Assembly: GCA_002502785.1 (NCBI GenBank)
Contig: DAQG01000041.1
Span: 1 to 46,802 of the forward strand
DNA: 46,802 bases
Source of the DNA: Methanothrix harundinacea
GTDB lineage: Archaea > Halobacteriota > Methanosarcinia > Methanotrichales > Methanotrichaceae
Reading direction: 5' to 3'
Shown: positions 8,147 through 16,300 of the stretch, piece after piece
How positions within the stretch are numbered: the stretch's first letter is position 1
Layout: every line of letters begins with the position of its first letter
Notes under the pieces: model-generated
Told to the model about the DNA's origin: nothing
Seen by the model: only the letters and a program-made list of their open reading frames with translations
Databases searched by the model: none
Program-made: the position numbers and the translations under genes

Positions 8147-8916
8147 CCGTCAAGATAGCCGTAGCGGGTTCTAAGGGGCGGATGGGCCAGCTGATCATAG
8201 AAGAGATCCGCAGGTTCGAGGATCTGGAGCTGGTGGCGGGCTTCGACCTTTTGGGCGTGGGCGCCCCCCTTGGTGGGGGTGTCACCGTCTCCGACGCGTC
8301 GGACATGGCCGACGTATTGCGAAAGTCGAGGGCCCAGGTCCTGATCGACTTCACGACGCCTGTTGCAACGGTCGAGAACGTCGGGGTGGCGGCGGACCTC
8401 GGCGTGAACCTGGTGGTCGGTACCACCGGCTTCTCCGAGGATCAGAAGAAAGAGATGGCTCGCGTCATCGAGGGCCGGGTGGCTGCCGTCATCTCGCCCA
8501 ACTTCAGCATCGGAGTCAACCTCTTCTGGAAGCTGATCGAGGTGGCGGCTAGGTCGCTTGCGGGCTACGACATCGAGGTGATCGAGGCCCACCACAGAAA
8601 CAAGATGGACGCTCCCAGCGGGACGGCGGCTGAGGCCGTGAGGGTTCTGGCGAGGGCGACCGGCAGGGACGAAATCGTCTACGGAAGGGAAGGCCAGGGC
8701 CTTCGGGGAGACGAGATAGGAGTTCACGCCGTCAGGGCTGGAGACATCGTCGGCGACCACACAGTTCTTTTCGCGGGACCCGGCGAGAGGCTGGAGATAA
8801 AGCATCAGGCTCACAGCAGACAGGCTTTCGCCAGCGGCGCGGTCAGGGCCGCCAGATGGGTGACGAGCGTTCCCAGCGGCGTATACTCCATGGACGATGT
8901 CCTGGGCAAGAAATAA
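8143..8916 (+). CDS. dapB: 4-hydroxy-tetrahydrodipicolinate reductase DapB
   Basis: DapB reduces the DapA product with NAD(P)H to tetrahydrodipicolinate. The 257-residue protein has the N-terminal Rossmann motif AVAGSKGRMG (residues 6-15), the GTTGF segment near residue 93, and the active-site motif EAHHRNKMDAPSGTA with H150, H151 and K154. The C-terminal RAGDIVGDHTV and SRQAF segments are also typical. It overlaps dapA by four bases. The product feeds the DapL aminotransferase encoded near 27.7 kb. Confidence 0.94.
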   Translation: MTVKIAVAGSKGRMGQLIIEEIRRFEDLELVAGFDLLGVGAPLGGGVTVSDASDMADVLRKSRAQVLIDFTTPVATVENVGVAADLGVNLVVGTTGFSEDQKKEMARVIEGRVAAVISPNFSIGVNLFWKLIEVAARSLAGYDIEVIEAHHRNKMDAPSGTAAEAVRVLARATGRDEIVYGREGQGLRGDEIGVHAVRAGDIVGDHTVLFAGPGERLEIKHQAHSRQAFASGAVRAARWVTSVPSGVYSMDDVLGKK

Positions 8917-8950
8917 AAACGGCGCCGTGTGGAACGCGATCTTTAAAAAG

Positions 8951-9406
8951 ATGTACCGGTTGGACAAAGAGAAGAAACGCCTCATTTTTGAGGGCCAAAA
9001 GCTCGAACCTCGATCGGTGGAAGGGAACTTGGTGGGGTTCTGCTGCCTGTGCGAGGGCGAGCTTTGGTCTCTCGCCTACTATCAGGTCGCCGAAGGCTGG
9101 ATGGTGGCGGCCCGCTGCCAAAAGTGCGATAAGATGGCGATCATTCGATTCGACAAATCCTGGTCTTGGGAAGGGGACTATGATCTCGAGGCGGCGGAGC
9201 CTGCACCGTCCACGGGAGATGCCTCCAAAACTTCGAGTATCTTCGACCTGCCCAGAGAAGAGCTCGAGACGGTCTTCACCCCTGCAGAGCTGAGGGACAT
9301 GGAGCGGTGCAAGAGGGGCGAGCCCTACACCCGCCAGAACCTCTATCGGGCCAGGGCCAAGTACGAAAAGTTCGAGAGGCTCTTCGGGGTGAAGCTCGAT
9401 ATCTAG
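8951..9406 (+). CDS. Zinc-ribbon-like protein of unknown function
   Basis: This 151-residue protein is not a family I can name. It carries two CxxC pairs (CCLCEG near residue 31 and CQKC near residue 57) that probably bind one zinc ion, an aromatic-rich stretch between them, an acidic linker, and a helical, Arg/Lys-rich C-terminus. The frame opens earlier at an ATG at 8897 that overlaps the dapB end by 20 bases. I prefer the ATG at 8951 because MYRLDKEKKRL looks like a natural N-terminus; the choice is uncertain. It lies at the end of the rps17e-dapA-dapB operon and is probably cotranscribed. No enzymatic motif is visible. Confidence 0.65.
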   Translation: MYRLDKEKKRLIFEGQKLEPRSVEGNLVGFCCLCEGELWSLAYYQVAEGWMVAARCQKCDKMAIIRFDKSWSWEGDYDLEAAEPAPSTGDASKTSSIFDLPREELETVFTPAELRDMERCKRGEPYTRQNLYRARAKYEKFERLFGVKLDI

Positions 9407-9592
9407 CACTGGTAGAAAGACATCCCTTCTGTGTAGTGGCGCCGAAAGAGAAAAAAACGTCCGAGAGGGCGCAGCAGAGATGGTGGCAGAAGAGGTTCGG
9501 CGACGGCCCCCCTCTCTGGCGGGACGAAAAAGAAAACGGTGAGCTGAGATTCCATCCACCGTCGTCGAACCTCTCCGCTCAGCCTCTTCGAT

Positions 9593-10501
9593 TTAACTTG
9601 CTCTCGATCTCGACATCTCGACCAATTCCAGCGTCGAGACGAAGCTCGCGCCCTTCGAGTTGGCGTAATCTACGAAGTTCCTGTATGCCTCCATGTACTC
9701 CTCGTCCTGACCGGTGATGACGTTGGTGAAGATAACCACCGTGGGGTCTCCCCTCTCGACGCCCTCGTCGAACTCGCTCACCAGAAGATCCTGTCACTCG
9801 GACCCGCTCAGACCGAGGACCTCTTTTGCGAAGCGGTCTGATAAGGGCGCAAGCTCCCCAGACATAACATGAGTGCTGATAGGGACCGCTGAGAAGTTAT
9901 GACCCTCCACCTGATATGGCCACGTGTCGTTCTCGTGGCCTGGCTCATATATTAGGCCCGCCTGGTATCCTGCGTCGTATTCGATTCCGATCCTGTCCAG
10001 AATTCCGTAGGTTGTCGCGCTCTGGCTGAAGGATTGGGGCAAAAATCCCTTGACCTCTATGATCCTTCCTTCGCAGATGTAGGCCGACTCGACGAGCCTT
10101 TTTGCTTCTCTAATCGAGGGGTACTGCTCTCCGTAGGGCATCGTCCCAAGCGTCTCCCCAGTGGTCATGCCGTACATGGCCAGCTCATGGTTCGGCTTCG
10201 ATCCGATCCGGGTCACGTAGAGCTTGTACATGACCTTCCCCGCAAACTCTGATACGTAGTCCCCCGTAACGTAGACCGTGACGTTCAGCCCCAGGGGATC
10301 GATCTCGTTCAGCATCTCGACGATGGAGTTACCTTCCAGGTCCCACTTCCCATCATCCGTCATCTCGGTGGAGCCCGGATATAGATCGGCTCCCATCATC
10401 ACGTTCACCGTCGCCGTGTTGTCCGCGTCTGCCGCTCCGGCCAGAAAAATCAGTGCCGAGCAGACGATGCATACGTATAATATCTGCCTTTTCGGGATCA
10501 T
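9593..10501 (-). pseudogene. Polysaccharide-deacetylase-like gene with in-frame TGA
   Basis: From the ATG at 10501 a signal peptide (MIPKRQILYV plus a hydrophobic core, cleavage near ADA) leads into a NodB-like deacetylase fold. At codon 236 (9794-9796) there is a TGA. The same frame then continues without interruption for 67 codons to TAA at 9593-9595, and that part reads like the expected C-terminus (PTVVIFTNV, then FVSTLELVEM). A single nonsense change therefore explains the break. The metal motif reads H105-ELAM-Y110, where the family normally has a second histidine at the Tyr position, so activity may already have been lost. A GTG at 9779-9781 could restart the tail but has no good ribosome site. 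A TATA-like CGTATATAGG lies on the minus strand at 10547-10556. Selenocysteine recoding is conceivable but I see no support for it. Confidence 0.65.
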
Positions 10502-11010
10502 ATTGCAAGTCCCCTTCCAGAACATGGAGTCCATCTTACTTCAGAATCCTATATACGAACTTTATCTCCGGTAATCTTAATAATTCTTATGCATGTCTGA
10601 CCTGACCTATTTTAAATCGCGACGTTATGAGATCTGATCTGACAGACTCCATGATATTATATTCAAACAATTCTTGACGGGGACCTTCTCATTGAACTTG
10701 CGATTCCAAGAAATACATATGCTGAGCTTTAAAACGGTGAAATCGTCATATACTATTAAAGCTAAGTATTTATCTATATTATATGTCGGCCACGTCTGCA
10801 GATGTTTGGGCGGAAGGACGCTTCTCGGCAGGTTTGGTCGTGGAGGTCGAGTCGTCCTTCGCAGATAGACGGATTCCCAGAAGGGCGAGATCGCTATCGG
10901 AAATGGGGCAAAGATGGCGCGCATCTAGCATTTTGCTGCTCTGAAGGGCCAAATTTACGCGTGTCATCTCGTGGTTTCGACTCTAAGGTCACAAGGGGTT
11001 TGATATACAA
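10502..11010 (+). other. Divergent intergenic region, AT-rich then GC-rich
   Basis: The left half (to about 10785) is AT-rich and contains the promoter of the minus-strand deacetylase-like gene and at least one plus-strand TATA-like stretch (AAGTATTTATCTATATTATA, near 10764). The right half is GC-rich like coding DNA, with short open frames on both strands, but none resembles a known protein. It may be a leader of over 200 bases for the gene at 11011 or the remnant of an older gene. Confidence 0.4.
10783..10944 (+). CDS. Possible small leaderless ORF, very uncertain
   Basis: An ATG at 10783 lies just downstream of a TATA-like stretch and opens a 53-codon frame (starting MSATSADVWAEG) ending with TGA at 10942-10944. 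The spacing would suit a leaderless archaeal mRNA. The product is Arg/Ser-rich and has no recognisable domain. The opposite strand is also open, which argues that this is GC-rich chance coding. I list it only so that it can be checked. Confidence 0.12.
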   Translation: MSATSADVWAEGRFSAGLVVEVESSFADRRIPRRARSLSEMGQRWRASSILLL

Positions 11011-11676
11011 ATGTCAGAATGTAGGGTTGGATTTGCATTGGTTCTATCGCTGACGTTGGCAGCTCTGGTCTCTGGTGCCCACGCCGTCGTAGCTGTCGAG
11101 TGCGTTGCCGTGGAACCAGGACAGGTCGTCACGTATCAGGGACCCGAGCCTGTCAAGCTGGAATACGTTGCGCAAGCAGTCTACTACTACGATTGGTCTG
11201 CGGAGGTGGACGGAGCCACGATAGCTTCTGGGTCTGACAGAGTTTTCAACTTCACCACACCTGATGTTACCCCAGAAGAGGGCATGAAGACGGTCACCGT
11301 CACGTTGTTGGTGACGGATGGATACGGTTGTATCGCCCAGACGACGGAGTGTCTCAGCGTATACGCGATCCCCACTTGCGGAATCGGAGGACCCGATTCG
11401 GTTTGTGAGGAGAGCCCGGTAAAGGAGTTCTATTACACCGGCGAAGATACCACCACTGCCAGTTTCAAATTCGCATGGACTGTTGATAATAAAAAGGTGG
11501 GAGACGGCGAGTCAATCGATATCGACTGGACGTCCTTCAAGTTCGGTGATCACGTCCTGACCCTGGTGGTGGATAAGACCTATGAGGGCAAAAAGACCGT
11601 CACATCCACCTGTGAGAAAGCTGTGAAATACGTACCGTCGCCCGATTCGTCCATAGTTCTGGCAGGGGTGGTTTGA
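11011..11676 (+). CDS. Secreted surface protein with Ig/PKD-like domain
   Basis: The 221-residue product starts with a signal peptide (hydrophobic core about residues 7-22, cleavage near AHA). Residues 25-115 look like a PKD or Ig-like beta domain (YDWSAEVDG, FNFTTPDVTPEEG, VTLLVTDGYGC). The C-terminal 100 residues, from CGIGGPDSVC, form a second domain that reappears at the C-terminus of the protein encoded at 11824-13299. A few N-x-S/T sites suggest glycosylation. There is no C-terminal membrane anchor. It heads a run of surface-protein genes on this strand. The function is unknown; a structural or adhesive role in the cell envelope or sheath is an inference. Confidence 0.75.
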   Translation: MSECRVGFALVLSLTLAALVSGAHAVVAVECVAVEPGQVVTYQGPEPVKLEYVAQAVYYYDWSAEVDGATIASGSDRVFNFTTPDVTPEEGMKTVTVTLLVTDGYGCIAQTTECLSVYAIPTCGIGGPDSVCEESPVKEFYYTGEDTTTASFKFAWTVDNKKVGDGESIDIDWTSFKFGDHVLTLVVDKTYEGKKTVTSTCEKAVKYVPSPDSSIVLAGVV

Positions 11677-11746
11677 GGGCGTATCAAAAAAAAGCACACT
11701 GTGGGGTAAGGGCATGGTTCGGGATCTCTACAGGTTCCTCGAACGT

Positions 11747-11785
11747 GATGCCGGGATAATCCACCGGCATCCTCTTATTTGTTAT
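11747..11785 (+). terminator. Hairpin with T-rich tail between surface genes
   Basis: A perfect 8-base-pair stem (GATGCCGG and its complement, 11747-11754 with 11764-11771, nine-base loop) is followed by CTCTTATTTGTTAT. It lies 70 bases after the preceding stop and 50 bases before the next start, so it may end the first surface-protein transcript or act in the leader of the next. Confidence 0.5.
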
Positions 11786-11823
11786 CGCCCTCATATGTGC
11801 GGGACCCGTTTTTGTGAGGGCCT

Positions 11824-13299
11824 ATGCAGACCTATACCAACAAGCTCGGCGATGCAAAAGGGTGCCTTTCTTCATTCCCCGGCATACTCCTCGATCCCAA
11901 AATCGCGTTTATAGTGCTATCCTTTTCATTATTCGTTTATGCGTTCGCCCTGCCTGCCACCGGATCTTCGGTAAAACTGGAGCTGGAGGGCTACACCCTC
12001 GACCCCCATGAGGGGTGGACCAAGGGAGCTATTAAGGGCTGGTCTGAGGGAGACTGCATACCCTTCCGCTATTCGGTGGAGAATAAGGGATCCCGCGCAG
12101 AGACCCTCGAATTGCGGCTGGTCTTCGATAACAAAATGGATGAGATTACGGGAATCGAGGACTTTGAGTCGTTCCAGATGCCTGCAGGATCGGCAAACGG
12201 GCCTTATTTCGATGGCAACGAGGGGTATTACCGCTGGGTCGTGACTGTGCCGGGGGACACTACTTACGTCCTTGAGTGGTGTGCGCGGCTGAGCGATGAG
12301 GCGGGACTGTGGCCGGGGGCGAGCCTCCACGTCAGCGCCGTGGATGGCGGGTCCAGAGACGTTCCCATAATGACGAAGGATCTGTCGGTTCCTGATCTCG
12401 CCGTCAGAACGGTTGCCGTCACCGGATGCGGCGAGATAATTTACACGATTCATTATTCAAATGTTGGGTCTGCAGATCAAAGGAACGTCAAGTTGGTCGA
12501 CGATTACGACGAGATGCTGGTCGTCGTGACCGATGACGGCGGGGGCGCAGACGAAGGGAACGCCATCACCTGGGATCTCGGAATCATTCCTGCAGGAAGC
12601 GGAGGAAATGTGAGCTACACCGTCGCCCTGAAGGATGGGGTGGTGGAAGGGGCCGATATCTCATCGAGCGGTTTTATCACCGGGGATTTAAGCGAGAAGA
12701 TCATCGAGAATAATCGTTACCTTATCGAGGTCGGTGCGAAAGTCGGCCCCAAAGCCGACGCTGGCCCTGACAGAAGCATAGTTCTTGGCGACTCCGTGAC
12801 GATCGGGGGCAGTCCGACCACAATAAGCGGAAGCGGTGGGTACACGTATCACTGGGGTCCTGCAGGTGGGCTCGATGATCCTGCAAAACCAAACCCCGTG
12901 GCATCGCCTTCCAGCACCACAAATTACACCTTGACGGTGATCGACGAGAACGGGTGCGCGGACAGCGATGAGGTCAGAGTAATCGTCATGGAACCTGTTT
13001 TCTGCGGTATATCCGGTCCGGAATCGGTCTGTTACGACCAGCCGCTTGCCGCCTTCTACTACGTGGGAGAGGATCTCCTGGCGTCTTTAGCCAGCTTCAA
13101 CTTCACCTGGAAGGTCGACGGCCATGTTGTCGGGTCCGGTGAGGATGTGAGGATCGACTGGAGCGGGTTCGAGTTCGGCCGCCACTACCTCTATCTCGAT
13201 ATAGTCAAAGAGTATCCTGATGGGACGATAGCGACCGGTGGCTGTGGGCTTGAGGTGCTCTACGTCGAATCGCCGACTGCATCGATGATAATGTTGTAA
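11824..13299 (+). CDS. Secreted DUF11/PKD-type surface protein
   Basis: This 491-residue protein has a hydrophobic export segment at about residues 27-46 after an unusually long, mildly basic N-terminus; an internal start would shorten this, but no better ATG is obvious. Residues 50-195 form a beta-rich domain (FRYSVENKG, YRWVVTVPGDTTYVLEW). Residues 200-300 resemble a DUF11 domain (IIYTIHYSNVGSAD, ITWDLGIIPAGSGG). Residues 305-385 look PKD-like (ADAGPDRSIVLGDSVTIGG, TLTVIDENGC). The last 100 residues, from CGISGPESVC, repeat the C-terminal domain of the 11011 product, including FYY-GED, a WxVD segment, IDWS/T and YV-SP. It lies three bases before the giant DUF11 gene and is probably cotranscribed with it. 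A cell-surface structural role is inferred. Confidence 0.75.
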   Translation: MQTYTNKLGDAKGCLSSFPGILLDPKIAFIVLSFSLFVYAFALPATGSSVKLELEGYTLDPHEGWTKGAIKGWSEGDCIPFRYSVENKGSRAETLELRLVFDNKMDEITGIEDFESFQMPAGSANGPYFDGNEGYYRWVVTVPGDTTYVLEWCARLSDEAGLWPGASLHVSAVDGGSRDVPIMTKDLSVPDLAVRTVAVTGCGEIIYTIHYSNVGSADQRNVKLVDDYDEMLVVVTDDGGGADEGNAITWDLGIIPAGSGGNVSYTVALKDGVVEGADISSSGFITGDLSEKIIENNRYLIEVGAKVGPKADAGPDRSIVLGDSVTIGGSPTTISGSGGYTYHWGPAGGLDDPAKPNPVASPSSTTNYTLTVIDENGCADSDEVRVIVMEPVFCGISGPESVCYDQPLAAFYYVGEDLLASLASFNFTWKVDGHVVGSGEDVRIDWSGFEFGRHYLYLDIVKEYPDGTIATGGCGLEVLYVESPTASMIML

Positions 13300-13302
13300 T
13301 AA

Positions 13303-16300
13303 ATGGGATCGGATTGCATGGGTTCTGAGTCGAGTCTCTCATCGAAATTGGGGTGCTGGAGGATTAGGGCGTCGGCCCTCGTAACGCTCTTAATTTTCGT
13401 CATCTTCGTAGCAACGACAGCCGCAGAGCTGGAAGGTCGGCAAATCTTTTCCGGCGAAATCTGCACCTTTGAGCCCGAAAGCCCGTGCCCAAACTGCACC
13501 TTTCGGTGGGATGCATCAGACGGCAGCCCCCTCTGGTCTGACTCAGCCGTCTTCAAATGGACCGCTCCAGACGTCTTCCAATCGAAGATGGTCGTCATCA
13601 ATCTGACCGTGACGAACGAGGGCGGCTGTACCGGGCGGGATGAGATGGAAGTCACGATTTATCCTGTCCAACAGGTGGTCACCGGCCCCGATAGCATCTG
13701 CGATGGGACCACCGCTCTATTTTCGGCCAATACCGAATTTGACAGCTATAAATGGGAGGTTTTTGACGCTCAGGGGGCCTACGTCGGAGGTTTCAACGAT
13801 ACTGGAACATCATCCGTATCCTGGAGCCCACCAGGCCCCGGCGAGTACCATATCACACTGAACGGGGGAGGGCGCGACGGACCTGACCGGTATCAAAAAC
13901 GGGTGACTGTCCTGGAGGCTCCAAAATGCGCCATCATCGCCGAAGACGTCGTTTGCCCAGGAACCACCATCACAATGGAGACAGCAGAAGACCCCGATTA
14001 CCGGTACTGGTGGGAAGCCTCTGGCGGCACGTTAAGCTCTCAGAACTCGTCAACTGTGGATTGGACCGCCCCCGAAGAGCCGGGGGAATATACCATCGAT
14101 CTGATGGTCTCGTCTGCCATCTTTGACTGCAACTGCGTCTCGTCCAAGGTCGTCACGGTCCTGGCTTGCCAGCCTGAGATCAGCGTGTTGAAAGATTGCG
14201 TCTACGAGGCGCCCGTCCGGGTCGGTGACTTTGTGACCTACACTTACGAGGTCGAGAACGTCGGCGACCTCCCCCTGAGGGACGTGAACTTGACAGACGT
14301 TCACGATTGGGGCCCGAGCTGCGATCCTACCCGCGTGAGCGGCGATTCTGGTGAAGACGGCGTCCTAGACCCCGGAGAATCGTGGTTTTACGAGTGCAGA
14401 TACCAGATGCCCAACCCATCCGACTACGATCAACTTCTGACCATAATGTCCGATGGCCAACGGTCTGGTGCCGACATGGCTCTGATCCAGAGGCTCTCGA
14501 GGATGACCCTCCGGCTGGAGATCAAGCTGAACAGCATGGTCGAGATGAGAGGCCGTTTCAACTTCAGCAGGGCTCAGATGGTCGAAGACGAGATCGTCCT
14601 TTACGGGAACAACCTAACCCTCCGAAACTACACCGACTCTGTCACAAAGGAGACGTTGAGCCTCGCCATCGACGAAGCCGGAGTTCTCAGAAGGTCCGAA
14701 TATTATAGCCCAATTCAAGATGCGGTTTTGACGAGCGAGTATGGTCCCTCTGGCAAATTGACATCGGACTTTTACCTTTCGATGAGGACGAACGAGGGTC
14801 TCAGAATTGAATACAATACACCGACGGCGGGATACAAGACCTACACAGCCACCGATTACGCGACCGGAGATACCCTGATCACTGTGATGAACGCCATGGG
14901 GGTCGTAATCAGCAGGGAATACAGAAAAACTCCCGGCTACATCCCCTACAAGAAGCGGGTCTGGGTTCACAACACCGTCACCGTCACCGCAATCGGCCCC
15001 CGCGGCGAAAACGTCACCGACTGGGACGTCTTCTCCCTGGAGATCGAAGTTCCCCAGCCCAATTTGAAGATCACGAAACGGGCCGATCCCGACCCGGTCG
15101 AGGCCGGAGGAGTTCTGAAGTACACGATCGATTACACAAACTTTGGAGACGCCGACTCCACCGGCGTTGTAATCGAAGAGACCTACGATGATAACGTGAC
15201 CTTTGTCTCTTCAAGCCCAGCTCCCGACCCCGGAACCAATAACAAATGGACCATCGGCGATCTTGCAAGAGACGTCTCGGGGTCTATCGATATCGTCGTC
15301 CAGGTGAACTCAACCCTTGAGAGCGGCCACATCCTGTTAAATCGGGTCAATATCACCTCCGCCGAGAACGCCACCGACGAGGCGGTGATCGAGACCGCTG
15401 TCGTCGCTCCGGTACTGGTGGTCGAAAAGGTCGCCGATCCCGACCCTGTCGATGCCGGGCGATTTCTGAACTACACCATCACGTACGGGAACGAGGGCGA
15501 CGGCGTCGCCCACGGTGTGGTGATAAAGGAGATTTACGATGAGATGGTGGAGTTTATATCTTCAGATCCTCTGCCTGATTCGGAGACGAACGACATCTGG
15601 TCTGTCGGGAACCTCTCGGCAAATGAAGGCGGGACCATCCGGATAAGAGCCAAGGTCCAAAACTACGTCGAAGCCGGGACGATTCTGAACAATACGGTGA
15701 AGATCACCTGTGACGAGAATCGAACCTCCAACGTCTCCATCAACACCATCGTCAAAGGTCCTCGTCTCAAGATCACGAAGACGGCTCCGAGCCTGACAAG
15801 CCCTGGAAGCTTCTTCAACTACACCATAACCTTCTGGAACGAGGGTACGGGAAACGCCACTAACGTGACCGTGACCGACATCCTGGACGAGAACATCATT
15901 TATGATAATGACACCTCACCATCCGACCCCCCTCCAAACTGGAAGAACGGCAGCGAGATACGGTGGTACTTCGGAAACCTGACTCCTGGACAGGAGGAGA
16001 CCATCAAGATAAAAGTGAAGGTTAAGGAAGATGACGAGATCTCGTCCAACGTGATCCGCAACCGCTACAAGATCGACTCCGACCAAACAAAGGGCGACTT
16101 CGCCTCAGTTGAGACCATGATCGTCTCATCTCTCTGGATCAACAAGACCGCTGAAGAATCCGAATACTCGGCGGGAGACGAGGTCGTCTACACCATACTT
16201 TACGGGAACGCCATGAACTGTACCGCCGGGGGGCCGAACTGCACTGCAGAAGATGTAGTCGTGGTGGACAGGCTCCCAGAGCTGGCAGAATATCTATGGG

